Of a stretch of DNA of 63,273 nt, positions 33,680-42,791 are shown in pieces. A program made the translations under genes and the position numbers. The notes under the pieces are model-generated. The model made no database searches, had not been told where the DNA came from, and saw only the letters and a program-made list of their open reading frames with translations. This stretch comes from Bifidobacterium jacchi (GTDB lineage Bacteria; Actinomycetota; Actinomycetes; Actinomycetales; Bifidobacteriaceae), in NCBI RefSeq assembly GCF_009078285.1, contig NZ_RQSP01000010.1, forward strand, positions 18,584 through 81,856, read 5' to 3'. Numbering within the stretch: position 1 is the stretch's first letter; the number at the start of each line of letters is the position of its first letter.

Positions 33680-36064
33680 ATGAGTGAAATGGAAGCCGAA
33701 CAGCCGGCGTTCGAGGGACTGGCCCCCCGGCGTCGGCATCGACGCGCGACGAAGACCACATCGCGCGTCGCGGCTTCGCACCTGCCGATCGCACAGGTGG
33801 TGATCGACGTGCAGGCGACCCATCTGGGGCGGTCCTTCGACTATCTGATCGACGAGAGGCATTCCGATGCCGCGGTTCCCGGTGCAATGGTGCGCGTGCG
33901 GTTCGGCGGCAGACTCATCGACGGCGTGATCTGGGATCGCGTCGCGCACAGCGACACGCCCACATCCTCGCTGAGATTCCTGGAACGGGTCTATCCCGGC
34001 CCGCCGCTGGTGTCAGCCTCGCTGCGCGACGACATCAGCGCGATCGCAGAAGCCTATGGCGGCACGCGCGCCAACATACTGCGGCTTGCCGTGCCGCCGC
34101 GCGTCGCCCGCGTCGAACGGGAGCAGCAGTTGATCGGCGCGCGCGGCGCGACCACGCGCGACGACGATGGCCCGTTCGGTCCGCGTCGGCCGCGGCTGGA
34201 ACAGGCGCGCGACGCGGTTTTTGCGCGCATGCGCGGCGAATACGATGCGGTGCCACGGCTGCATGCCGCCATCGAGGGCAGCGGATTCGCGTCGTTCGTC
34301 GTCGATGCGCTCGCCGGGGCCGGGCGCTGGGCTGCCGACGCGGCATGGACGGCGCTTGACGCGATGCTTTCGGACAAACCGGTGGTGATGGTGCTGCCGG
34401 GCATGCGCGAGGTCGATGATGTCGCATGGGCACTGCGTCGACTGGGATTGCGCCCGTTCGCGCCGAGTGGGGCGACGCATGGCGGATTCGACGGCGATTT
34501 CGCCGTTCTGAGCGCATCGATGCCGCCGGCGGAGCGGTATCGCGCGTTTCTTGCGGCGGCGAGCGGTCAGGTGCGGTGCATGATCGGCCCGCGCGCGGCC
34601 ATGTACGCGCCGGTCGAGGGAGCCGCCCTGTTCATGATCGTCGACGATCTCGCGTATCAGAACATGGACGGCATGATGCCCTACGCCAATGCGCGCGGCG
34701 TGCTGCGGCTGCGCGCGCAGCGGCACGGCGGCGTGTTCGTGGCGCTGTCGTATGCGCGAAGCCCGATCAGCCAATGGGAGTGCGCCGGCGCTGCGAACGG
34801 CGTGCGCGACATTGTGAACACCCCGGTGAGCGGATTCAGCGCCCCGGTGCACGCGCTGCAGGCCGTCACGCGTGACGAGGCACCCTGGATTCGCTGGCTG
34901 AATCGTGACGAACTCGCCAGACTCGCCGACCCAAGCATCGGCTCGCGCATGCCGCACACCGCCGTCGGCGTGATCCGCGGGGCGCTGGAGGAGGGGCCGG
35001 TGCTGCTGTCGATTCCCTCGGATGGCGTGTTCGCGTCGCTCAGCTGCGCGCGGTGCCATCGTCAGGCCCGATGCGCCCGCTGCACCGGTCCGCTGCAGAC
35101 GGGGGAGCCGTCGGGGCCGACCGGTGCCGCCGCGCCGCGTTGCGCATGGTGTGGCGCGGCCGCGGTGAACTGGACATGTCCGGGATGCGGCGGCGAGCGG
35201 ATGACGGTGGTGCGCGTCGGCGCGGCCGGCACCGCACGCGAGCTCGCCGGGCTCTTCCGCGGCGTTCCGGTCGTATTGTCGTCGCCGAGTCAGCCGCATG
35301 GCATCGTGGCGACCGTGCCGAATCGGCCGCAGATCGTCATCGCCACCCCGGGGGCGGAGCCGCGCGTGATTCCCGACGGCGGATTCGTGGCTGCCCCCGC
35401 CTTGGTTGACGGTGTGCAGCCCGGCGGAGACGCGGCGATGCATGCCGAATCCTCGGGTGGACAGCAAGTGCCCGGATTGTTCGGCGAGTATCGTGCGGTG
35501 GCGATTCTCGATGCGTGGACGAGCCTGTATGCGCCCGGCATCGACGCGCGCCCCGACGCGCTGAGCGCATGGATGCGGGCCATGTCGCTGTGCGCGCCTC
35601 GCTCGCGCGGCGGGGTGGGGCTGCTGATCGGCGAGGCCGACCCGATGGCGGCGCAATCATTGATGCTGTGGAATTCTCCGATGCTGGCCGCCCATGAGAT
35701 CAGGGAACGCGCCGAAACAGGCATGCCGCCGGTCGTCGCCGCCGCCTGCGTATGGGGCGCGCGGCCGGCAGTGATGAAGGCGCTGGAGCGGATCGGCGTG
35801 ACATTGACCGGCGAGTGGGGCGTGATCGACGTCGGCGGCGAACAGATGCCGGCGATGCTCGGACCAGTGCCGATACCGCCACCGGCCACATTGGATGCGC
35901 GGGAACTGGAGGCGACGCGCGACCGGGTCAAGGCCGTGGTGCGCGTGAACGTCGGCCGACGCGCCGAACTCGCGCAACGACTGCATGAGGCGGTCGCCCT
36001 GCATGTCGCCTCGCGCGGGAACGGCGAGCTGCGCTTCCGCCTCGACCCCAAGGATCTCATCTAA
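33680..36064 (+). CDS. priA: PriA-like primosomal protein, probably helicase-dead
   Basis: A 794-residue protein with the PriA N-terminal DNA-binding domain (LPIAQVVIDVQATHLGRSFDYLID, VRFGGRLIDGVI) and the zinc-binding region near 455-510 (CARCHRQARCARC ... CAWCGAAAVNWTCPGCG). The helicase core is degenerate: there is no GxGKT Walker A and the DEAH box is replaced by IVDDLAY. Actinobacterial PriA proteins are commonly reported as lacking helicase activity. The start is ATG 33680 (MSEMEAE); the frame further upstream has no good site. The stop TAA lies in a 13-bp tandem repeat at 36050. The role is most likely in replication restart, as a DnaB-loading scaffold. Confidence 0.85.
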   Translation: MSEMEAEQPAFEGLAPRRRHRRATKTTSRVAASHLPIAQVVIDVQATHLGRSFDYLIDERHSDAAVPGAMVRVRFGGRLIDGVIWDRVAHSDTPTSSLRFLERVYPGPPLVSASLRDDISAIAEAYGGTRANILRLAVPPRVARVEREQQLIGARGATTRDDDGPFGPRRPRLEQARDAVFARMRGEYDAVPRLHAAIEGSGFASFVVDALAGAGRWAADAAWTALDAMLSDKPVVMVLPGMREVDDVAWALRRLGLRPFAPSGATHGGFDGDFAVLSASMPPAERYRAFLAAASGQVRCMIGPRAAMYAPVEGAALFMIVDDLAYQNMDGMMPYANARGVLRLRAQRHGGVFVALSYARSPISQWECAGAANGVRDIVNTPVSGFSAPVHALQAVTRDEAPWIRWLNRDELARLADPSIGSRMPHTAVGVIRGALEEGPVLLSIPSDGVFASLSCARCHRQARCARCTGPLQTGEPSGPTGAAAPRCAWCGAAAVNWTCPGCGGERMTVVRVGAAGTARELAGLFRGVPVVLSSPSQPHGIVATVPNRPQIVIATPGAEPRVIPDGGFVAAPALVDGVQPGGDAAMHAESSGGQQVPGLFGEYRAVAILDAWTSLYAPGIDARPDALSAWMRAMSLCAPRSRGGVGLLIGEADPMAAQSLMLWNSPMLAAHEIRERAETGMPPVVAAACVWGARPAVMKALERIGVTLTGEWGVIDVGGEQMPAMLGPVPIPPPATLDARELEATRDRVKAVVRVNVGRRAELAQRLHEAVALHVASRGNGELRFRLDPKDLI

Positions 36065-36101
36065 GGATCTCATCTAAGGATCTCATCTAAGGATTTCGTC
36101 T
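36050..36101. repeat. 13-bp tandem repeat across the priA stop codon
   Basis: AAGGATCTCATCT occurs three times in perfect tandem (36050, 36063, 36076), with a fourth degenerate copy at 36089. The repeat contains the sequence that makes the stop: the TAA at 36062-36064 spans the first junction, and later copies would add further stops. Confidence 0.85.
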
Positions 36102-36220
36102 AGCGGCCCGTCTCGCGAATAATCGAGTGTTGTGGCCCCCTGATGAGGGGCTGTCAGCGAAGCTGACTGGGGGAGAGACAGAAGCTGAGCCCTTCGATTA
36201 TTTGCGAGACGGACCACTAA
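36100..36220. mobile_element. MITE-like element, family B, copy 1
   Basis: About 121 bp, with ends CTAG on the left and CTAA on the right. Inverted termini share GTCTCGCGAATAATCG (left) with the complementary CGATTATTTGCGAGAC (right). Inside are GGCCCCCTGATGAGGGGC and the small palindrome CAGCGAAGCTGACTG. A second copy lies at 48192-48315. No ORF. Confidence 0.75.
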
Positions 36221-36383
36221 CGCCCTTCGCCCCTGACGCTGTGCAAGGTCGGTGCGGCATGGGACGATGATGTAGGCGATGAAGTCGGCACTCGGCCTCC
36301 AGGCGGTCGATCGGCCGGCCAGTCGACGACGCCATTGCGCGGCGAAACTGCAACAGATGCATGTCAAACGAATGGAGGACGAC

Positions 36384-37088
36384 ATGAAGGGTTGGCCGGG
36401 AGAGCCGAACATGGAGCATGATGTGCTCATGGCCGAAGGCGAGGCGGCGAAATCGGCCGGCAAGCCGATCCGCAACGTGATCTTCGACTTCGGCAACGTG
36501 CTGATCTACTGGAATCCGGTCGCGGCGCTGGTCGCCCGCTACAGTCAGGAGACGATCGACCAGTTCCTCGACAACGACATCTCCGGCTTCTACGACGGCA
36601 ACGACATGATGGACGGCGGACTGTCGCTGGAGGAGGGCGTCGCGTGGATGCGCCGCACCCACGGCGACAAGTGGGCCGACATGCTGCAGTACTATCTCGA
36701 CAACTTCGAGGACTCGCTCACCGGCGTCGTGCCGGGCATGCGCGTGCTCGTCAATGATCTCAAGGCCGCCGGCATCGGCGTGTGGGGACTGTCGAACTGG
36801 GAGAAGGAGCTGTTCCACATCGCCGAACGCGACTGCCGCATCCTTCAGCAGCTCGACGGCAAGGTCGTCTCCGGCTACGTGCACATGCGCAAGCCGCACA
36901 AGGAGATCTACGAGGAGGCCATCAAGCAGTTCGGCATCGACCCGTCGACCACCGTGTTCATCGACGACAAGGCCATGAACATCGTCGGCGCGAACGAGGT
37001 AGGCATCCGCGGCATCCGCTTCTCCGACTCGCGCAAGCTGCGCGACATTCTCATCGGTCAGGGAGTGAACATTCCCGGCGTGAAGTGA
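36384..37088 (+). CDS. HAD-superfamily hydrolase
   Basis: A 234-residue protein. Motif I is VIFDFGNVLIYWN, motif II is WGLSNWE, motif III is in KPHKEIYEEA and motif IV is FIDDKAMNI, the pattern of HAD subfamily IA phosphatases. It lacks the standard DxD-x-T form (DFGNV), as in many epoxide hydrolase/haloacid-type members. ATG 36384 has GGAGG 5 bases upstream and is preferred over earlier in-frame ATGs. The substrate is unknown. It precedes fmt by 160 bp. Confidence 0.85.
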   Translation: MKGWPGEPNMEHDVLMAEGEAAKSAGKPIRNVIFDFGNVLIYWNPVAALVARYSQETIDQFLDNDISGFYDGNDMMDGGLSLEEGVAWMRRTHGDKWADMLQYYLDNFEDSLTGVVPGMRVLVNDLKAAGIGVWGLSNWEKELFHIAERDCRILQQLDGKVVSGYVHMRKPHKEIYEEAIKQFGIDPSTTVFIDDKAMNIVGANEVGIRGIRFSDSRKLRDILIGQGVNIPGVK

Positions 37089-37164
37089 TGCAACGCGCCG
37101 TTCGCGTATGCGCGGGGCGTCATGCGCCACGACGTGCATTGTGACATGCGTCAATGCATGCGCT

Positions 37165-37220
37165 GGCATGCATCACGGCATGCGGCCACGGCATGCGTTG
37201 TGGCATGCGTCATGGCATGC
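37165..37220. repeat. GGCATGC repeats in the fmt leader
   Basis: GGCATGC occurs at 37165, 37177, 37190, 37202 and 37214, with 12- to 13-bp spacing (about one helical turn and a bit), separated by variable five- or six-base spacers. The core GCATGC is palindromic. The last copy ends 28 bp before the fmt ATG. A protein-binding array or simple-repeat expansion are both possible. Confidence 0.8.
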
Positions 37221-37248
37221 CATGTAAGGAAAGGAATCCATAACACCT

Positions 37249-38292
37249 ATGCTCAAACTGTTGTTCGCCGGTACGCCGGACGTCGCCGTTCCCTCGCTGC
37301 GGGCGCTCGCCGCCGATGCGCAGCATGTCGAAGTGGTGGCGGTGCTCACCCGACCGGATGCGCCGGTGGGGCGCGGACGGCGGCTCATGCCCAGTCCGGT
37401 CAAGCAGGCCGCGCTGGAACTGGGGTTGCCGGTGATCGAATCCGATCCGGGCGAACCGGCGTTCATCAGCGAGCTTGCCGCCACCGGCGCCCAGGCCGCC
37501 GCAGTGGTCGCCTACGGGCGGATTCTCAAGCAGAACGTGCTTGACGCGCTGCCGGGCGGCTGGTACAACCTGCATTTCTCGTTGCTGCCGCGCTGGCGCG
37601 GGGCTGCCCCCGTGCAGCGGTCCATCTGGGCCGGCGACGCGCAGACGGGTACGACCGTGTTCCGCATCACCCGTCAGATGGATTCAGGGCCGATCATCCG
37701 GCAGACCGCCTCGCCGATCGGCGTCGAGGAGACGTCCGGTGATCTGTTCGATCGGCTGGCCGTCTCGGGGGCGGCCGATCTCGTGGCCGCGATGCGCGCG
37801 GTCGGCGACGGCACCGCGGTGGAGCGCCCCCAGCCGCGGCAGACCGACGAACCGATCGCCGACAAGATTCGCGTGGATGACGCGCACATCGACGTGCAGA
37901 CTTGTGCGGCTGGCATCGACAGGCAGATCCGCGCATGCACGCCGCATCCGGGTGCGTGGCTCACGCTGCATGCGAATGGCGCGTCCGGCGATGCGCTTGG
38001 CGATGGTGCGTCCGGCGGCGCATCGATCACTCTGCACGTGATCAAGGCGCGGCCCGTGGCCGCAGTGGCTGCCGATTCGGCGGCTGGCGGCGAGGTTTCG
38101 GACAGGTCGGGAGCGCAGGTGCCCACCGAACTTGCTGCAGGCGCGCTGGTCGTCGGCAAACGCAACGTGTGGCTGGGGACCGGTGATGGCGTGCTTGAGC
38201 TGTTGGAGGTCAAGGCGCAGGGCAAGAAGGCCATGCGCGCCGCCGACTGGGCGCGTGGCGCGCACCTCGCCGCCGACGCCTACTGCGACTGA
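37249..38292 (+). CDS. fmt: Methionyl-tRNA formyltransferase
   Basis: A 347-residue enzyme that formylates initiator methionyl-tRNA. It has MLKLLFAGTPDVAVPSLRAL, the catalytic stretch NLHFSLLPRWRGAAPVQRSI containing the conserved Asn-His region, and a C-terminal OB-like domain (IRACTPHPGAWLTLHANG), with an Ala/Asp/Gly-rich insert near 240-300. AAGGAAAGGAAT precedes ATG 37249. The GGCATGC array lies upstream. Confidence 0.93.
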   Translation: MLKLLFAGTPDVAVPSLRALAADAQHVEVVAVLTRPDAPVGRGRRLMPSPVKQAALELGLPVIESDPGEPAFISELAATGAQAAAVVAYGRILKQNVLDALPGGWYNLHFSLLPRWRGAAPVQRSIWAGDAQTGTTVFRITRQMDSGPIIRQTASPIGVEETSGDLFDRLAVSGAADLVAAMRAVGDGTAVERPQPRQTDEPIADKIRVDDAHIDVQTCAAGIDRQIRACTPHPGAWLTLHANGASGDALGDGASGGASITLHVIKARPVAAVAADSAAGGEVSDRSGAQVPTELAAGALVVGKRNVWLGTGDGVLELLEVKAQGKKAMRAADWARGAHLAADAYCD

Positions 38293-38395
38293 CTGCCGGA
38301 TTCGTTTGACCGGCCCGAGAGGGGCTGCGTGTGCGCTGCATGTTCTGCCGCGACCCCCTGCTCATTGATGAGGTATCAATCGCGGTAGCATGGGG

Positions 38396-38435
38396 TGCGG
38401 GGATGGAACAGCTAATAGGTTGTTGCATCCCCGCA
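38396..38435 (+). terminator. Terminator-like hairpin after fmt
   Basis: TGCGGGGATG (38396-38405) and CATCCCCGCA (38426-38435) form a perfect 10-bp stem with a 20-base loop, followed by a T-rich stretch (38441-38462). A second hairpin, CCTGTAT / ATACAGG, lies around 38443-38469 and would serve the convergent membrane-protein gene. Confidence 0.6.
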
Positions 38436-38460
38436 CTGCTTACCTGTATTTATTTTGTAT

Positions 38461-38922
38461 TTATACAGGTGTGGACCAGTCGATTGATAAATACAAAGCA
38501 ACGAAAACATTAGCCATAAAAACGGGTACTGAAATCACGCCGGCAAGAACCTGAGGCAATAAAGCAAACCTATATTTATCCGAATAGCAACTGCCAATGA
38601 ATCTGATCACGATATTCGCGAACCAAAGCAGCCATCCGCAGCAGATTACAAACAAAAACCTCCATTCCCAGACAGGGGATAAGAAATCGACTCTATAAGG
38701 CACGTTTTGAAAAAAACCAATCACCGCTTCATCATTCCCGAGCACGCCCAACCATGCAGGTTGCATTAGGAGCAGACCAAGCCACCAGCAGATGCGCTGC
38801 GCTACGTGAAGCCGCCGGCATGTCCATATCTCGTTAGTCTGCATGGCGGCATGAGAATCCTCGTATTTCTCCTCCGACCCCGAATCGATGAGCGCTTGCT
38901 TGGCGTTATGTTCGTTCGACAT
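38461..38922 (-). CDS. Hypothetical membrane protein, AT-richer than neighbours
   Basis: A 153-residue protein with four likely transmembrane segments (ICWWLGLLLMQPAWLGVL; FLFVICCGWLLWFANIVIRFIG; LLPQVLAGVISVPVFMANVFVAL and a preceding short one). The first 40 residues are hydrophilic. No family was recognised. Base and codon use are clearly lower in GC than in the neighbours (AAA, ATA, TTA codons), which suggests acquisition. AAAGGACG lies ahead of ATG 38922. The gene converges on fmt. Confidence 0.6.
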   Translation of the reverse strand: MSNEHNAKQALIDSGSEEKYEDSHAAMQTNEIWTCRRLHVAQRICWWLGLLLMQPAWLGVLGNDEAVIGFFQNVPYRVDFLSPVWEWRFLFVICCGWLLWFANIVIRFIGSCYSDKYRFALLPQVLAGVISVPVFMANVFVALYLSIDWSTPV

Positions 38923-39718
38923 CGCGACATCGTCCTTTACCGTTGCTCATATTGTTCTTTCATGCATGCATCATACTGAGAAATAGCCGATATCTCATCG
39001 GCAAGGGTGCTGTCATTGCCGATCATTCACCTATGCACGATTCCTACTCATTTCGTTCAGCTTCGATATGTTCCATTTGTTTGCATGTCACCCAGCAAGG
39101 CATATAGTGCGTTCGATGGTTATAATTTGGGGAATTGGAGGACAATGGCATCAACAACAACGCCAATGCCGGAGTATGAAATCGGTCGTTTCTGTCCGCT
39201 TGCTCGTAAGTATTAGATGAAGGAAATCATTGACAAAACTGTTACTGCATGATGGATACGGAGCTTCGGCACATGCTCACTAAGGCCGGATTCCCGAATT
39301 TCGATCGCTGAGCCTGAAACGAATTTGCAGCGCGGGACACAGTGGTCCGTCTCTCAGATAATTGCGCTGATCCGATCCGCATGGCTGATCCGCGCGGCTG
39401 ATGCGCTGAAACGATCGTGTGCATGGCATGTATGTATGGGCGTGTGATGGTCTTTCACGGGAATCTCGGATGGTTGATCGTGTGCATGGAGCGTACATAG
39501 GACATCGCTGATTGTGTGCATGGAGCGTACATCTACATGATTGTGTGCATAGAACGTTCACGAAATACCTGTTTCAAGCCTTCTTGCATACGTCGGATGC
39601 ACACGACGCAACAACAGCATACGCTGTATGTACACGATGGTGTGATGGGGGAGGTGACGGATGCGCACGATGTGCATGATGCGCACGATGCATACGCTGT
39701 ATGCACGCGATGGACGCG
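38923..39718. other. Gene-free stretch with short direct repeats
   Basis: No convincing gene was found in this 796-bp gap. Notable are three near-copies of TGTGTGCATGGAGCGTACAT between 39479 and 39555, and a run of GATGTGCATGATGCGCACGA-like repeats at 39655-39715. The AT content is higher at 38940-39250. The ORF-sized frames here (for example 39007-39216) have no ribosome site. Confidence 0.5.
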
Positions 39719-40393
39719 TCAGTCGCGCAGCAGCGGCAGCACCTGCATCAGATCGCGCTCGTTGATCGCCTGATCGGCGGCGAGCTGCGTCTTGGGCTTG
39801 GCACAGAACGCGATGCCGAGTCCGGCCGCATGAATCATCGGAATGTCGTTCGCCCCATCACCCACGGCGACCGTCTGGCTCATCGGCACGCCGTCGCGCT
39901 TCGCCCACGCCTGCAGTGCGTGCATCTTCACCGTCTTGCATACGATCTCACCGACCACCGTGCCGGTCAGCAGTCCGTCGGCCACTTCCAGCCGATTCGC
40001 CAGCCAGTAGTCGATGTGCGCCTCTTCGGCGAGCCGGTCCACCACCTCATGGAATCCGCCCGAAACGACGCCGACCTTCCAGTCGTGCGCGTGCAGCGTG
40101 TCGATCAGCTCCAGCGCGCCGTTCGTGAAATGCAGCGAATCATGCACGGTGTCGAACACCGAAACCGGCAGCCCCTTGAGCAGCGCCACGCGTGCGCGCA
40201 ACGCCTCGCAGAACTCCAGCTCGCCGCGCATCGCGCGTTCGGTCACCGCCGCGATCTGTTCGCCGCAGCCGGCGGCCTCGCCCAGCTGGTCGATCACCTC
40301 CTCGTCGATCAGCGTGGAATCGACGTCCATGACCAGCAGGCCGGGCCGGGACAGGGTAGGCGTGTCAAAGTCTTGCAAGGTTTCGCTGCACAT
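39719..40393 (-). CDS. serB: Phosphoserine phosphatase
   Basis: A 224-residue HAD enzyme finishing serine synthesis. The motif MDVDSTLIDEE is the nucleophile region, VVSGGFHEVVD is motif II, and TVAVGDGANDIPMI is motif IV. It lacks the N-terminal ACT domain of some SerB proteins. ATG 40393 is preferred to TTG 40423. Only about 30 to 39 bp separate it from the divergent DedA gene, so both promoters must be very compact. Confidence 0.93.
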   Translation of the reverse strand: MCSETLQDFDTPTLSRPGLLVMDVDSTLIDEEVIDQLGEAAGCGEQIAAVTERAMRGELEFCEALRARVALLKGLPVSVFDTVHDSLHFTNGALELIDTLHAHDWKVGVVSGGFHEVVDRLAEEAHIDYWLANRLEVADGLLTGTVVGEIVCKTVKMHALQAWAKRDGVPMSQTVAVGDGANDIPMIHAAGLGIAFCAKPKTQLAADQAINERDLMQVLPLLRD

Positions 40394-40431
40394 ACGCACG
40401 ATTGTCGGAAATCGCTGGGACAATGGCCCCT

Positions 40432-41166
40432 ATGCCTGTTACCGCAATAGTCAACGACATCACCATCGCCGCCTCACAGCTGTTCGCGAACGGCGGCGAC
40501 GCATCACCCATCCCCGTATGCACCACCGGCGAGACCGGCATCATCGGCTCCATCACCGACTGGCTCGTCGGCCTGATGGAGACGATCGGCGGCATCGGCG
40601 TGGCGCTCGCCATCGCCTTGGAATCGATCTTCCCGCCCATTCCCAGCGAAGTGATCCTCCCGCTGGCCGGATTCACCGCCGCGCGCGGCACGCTGAACCT
40701 TGTCGAGGCGATCATCTGGGCGACGGTCGGCTCGCTGCTCGGCGCGTGGGCGCTCTACGGCATTGCGCGCTGGGTCGGTCTGCATCGCATCCACAAGGCC
40801 GCCGACAAGATTCCGGGCGTCAGCCGCCACGATGTGAACAAGGCGAACGAATGGTTCACCAAGTACGGCACCTGGTCGGTGCTCATCGGCCGCGTGATCC
40901 CGGTCGTGCGTTCGCTGATCTCGATTCCGGCCGGATTCAACCGCATGAACTTCATCCAGTTCTCCGGATGGACGCTGCTCGGCTCGGCCGTCTGGAACAC
41001 GATCCTCGTGTCCGCCGGCTATATGCTCGGCGACAGCTGGTGTTCGATTCTCGGCGTGCTCGGCGTGTTCGAGGACGTGGTCATCGTCGTCTTCATCGTG
41101 GCCATCGTCGGGTTCATCGCCTACAAAATCCGTAGCATGATGAAGGAACGCAACGCGAAAGGATGA
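40432..41166 (+). CDS. DedA-family membrane protein
   Basis: A 244-residue polytopic protein with the DedA/SNARE-associated domain: GGIGVALAIALESIFPPIPSEV, the conserved acidic residue in that stretch, GSLLGAWALYGIARW, and GRVIPVVRSLISIPAG with the conserved Arg. DedA proteins are lipid or undecaprenyl-phosphate translocases. The start is ATG 40432 or ATG 40423; neither has a good ribosome site. The stop overlaps the ARC start as ATGA. Confidence 0.88.
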   Translation: MPVTAIVNDITIAASQLFANGGDASPIPVCTTGETGIIGSITDWLVGLMETIGGIGVALAIALESIFPPIPSEVILPLAGFTAARGTLNLVEAIIWATVGSLLGAWALYGIARWVGLHRIHKAADKIPGVSRHDVNKANEWFTKYGTWSVLIGRVIPVVRSLISIPAGFNRMNFIQFSGWTLLGSAVWNTILVSAGYMLGDSWCSILGVLGVFEDVVIVVFIVAIVGFIAYKIRSMMKERNAKG

Positions 41167-42791
41167 ACACGACGATGGCGGAGGAGCGCAGCGCGCGGGA
41201 GCTGGCCGAACTCAACGATCGGCTGATGGAGAAGAACCATGCGCTGGCGGCGGCGCTGACCCGCGCCGGCAAGGAGCTGACGAAGGCGAAATCGCAGCTG
41301 AGCCAGCTCGCCCAGCCGCCGCTCACCTTCGCCACGATGGTCAGGGTCGATGAGGCTCGCACCGATGAGGACGGCATCCAGCATGCCAGCGCCGAAGTGC
41401 TGGCCGGCACACGGCGCATGATCGTGCCGGTCGCCGCGAACGTGAACGCGGCGCGACTGACCGCCGGCAACACCGTCACGCTCAACGAGAACATGGTGCT
41501 GGTCGCCCAGCGCGGCCCCGACACGCTGGGCGCGGTGCGGACGGTCAGGCAGACGCTGGCGGACGGTCGCATCATCGTCGCCGACGCATCCGGCAATCCG
41601 CGCCTCGTGCGACGTGCCGGGGCGCTCGCGAACGCGTCGATCAACCCATCCGACCGCGTGATCGTGGATGCCGCCGAGCGCCTCGCGTTGGAGGTGCTGC
41701 CGCAGGAGTCGGACGCCGATCTGGTGTTGGAGGAGACGCCCGACGTCACCTTTGACGACATCGGCGGATTGGACGAGCAGATCGGCCGCATCCGCGACGC
41801 CGTGGAGCTGCCGTTCCTCCACCGCGACCTGTATCGTCGCTACGATCTCAACCCGCCCAAGGGCGTGCTGCTGTACGGCCCTCCCGGCAACGGCAAGACG
41901 CTGATCGCCAAGGCGGTGGCGCACGCGCTCGCCGCGGGGCCGATCGGTGATGGCGGCCGCAGCGGCTCCGGTACGTCTGCGATTGGCGGCGCGAACGCGG
42001 CCGGAGTCGGTCCCGCAGCCGCGGCCGGTGGCGTATTCCTATCGGTCAAAGGCCCGGAGCTGCTCAACAAGTTCGTTGGCGAGTCCGAGCGTCTTGTTCG
42101 TCAGATCTTCAAACGCGCCCGTGAGCGCGCCGAGGATGGTCGCCCGGTGATCGTATTCATCGACGAGATGGACTCGCTGCTGCGCACGCGCGGCTCCGGC
42201 GTCTCCTCGGATGTCGAGACGACGATCGTGCCGCAGTTCCTCGCCGAACTCGACGGCGTCGAACGGCTCGACAACGTGATGGTGATCGGCGCGTCCAACC
42301 GCATCGACATGATCGATCCGGCCGTGCTGCGCCCCGGGCGTCTCGACGTGAAGATCCACATCGACCGGCCAGGTGAGCGGCAGGGCGCCGCCATCGTGCG
42401 GCATTATCTGACCGACGATCTGCCATTCGACCCCGCCACCGACTCCGACGAACTGGCGGCGGCGCTGGTGCGTGACGCCTATGCGCGCGCCGAACGGCGG
42501 CATCTATGCGACGCCTGCGACGAGCATGGCGTATGGTCGCCCGTGTATCTGGCCGATGTGGCGTCCGGCGCGATGCTCAAGAACATCGTCGATCGGGCCA
42601 AGACCAAGGCGGTCAAGCAGTCGATCGAATCCGGCTCGCCGGTCGCGCTGGGACCCGTGCTGGTGGGCGAGGCGGTAGACGACGAGTTCGCCGAGACCCG
42701 CGATGCGGTGCTCGACGCCGATCCGGTCCAGTGGAGCCGCATCAACGGCATGGATGCCGGGCGAATCACAAGAATCAGGAGCGTGCGATGA
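41163..42791 (+). CDS. arc: Proteasome-type AAA ATPase ring protein (ARC/Mpa)
   Basis: A 542-residue protein: N-terminal coiled coil (residues 5-50), OB domains (55-185) and an AAA module with Walker A GPPGNGKT at 239-246 and Walker B VIVFIDEMDSLL. ARC/Mpa binds Pup through the coiled coil and unfolds the tagged protein. A Gly/Ala-rich insert follows Walker A near 255-285. The C-terminus is GRITRIRSVR and lacks the GQYL tail that docks Mpa on the 20S proteasome. It is coupled to DedA (ATGA) and to Dop (ATGA). Confidence 0.92.
   Translation: MNTTMAEERSARELAELNDRLMEKNHALAAALTRAGKELTKAKSQLSQLAQPPLTFATMVRVDEARTDEDGIQHASAEVLAGTRRMIVPVAANVNAARLTAGNTVTLNENMVLVAQRGPDTLGAVRTVRQTLADGRIIVADASGNPRLVRRAGALANASINPSDRVIVDAAERLALEVLPQESDADLVLEETPDVTFDDIGGLDEQIGRIRDAVELPFLHRDLYRRYDLNPPKGVLLYGPPGNGKTLIAKAVAHALAAGPIGDGGRSGSGTSAIGGANAAGVGPAAAAGGVFLSVKGPELLNKFVGESERLVRQIFKRARERAEDGRPVIVFIDEMDSLLRTRGSGVSSDVETTIVPQFLAELDGVERLDNVMVIGASNRIDMIDPAVLRPGRLDVKIHIDRPGERQGAAIVRHYLTDDLPFDPATDSDELAAALVRDAYARAERRHLCDACDEHGVWSPVYLADVASGAMLKNIVDRAKTKAVKQSIESGSPVALGPVLVGEAVDDEFAETRDAVLDADPVQWSRINGMDAGRITRIRSVR

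Noticed and set aside
30474..33887. 1137-residue ORF on the minus strand
   Set aside because: Runs antisense to lplA, rpoZ and metK, all well-recognised genes; no domain seen.
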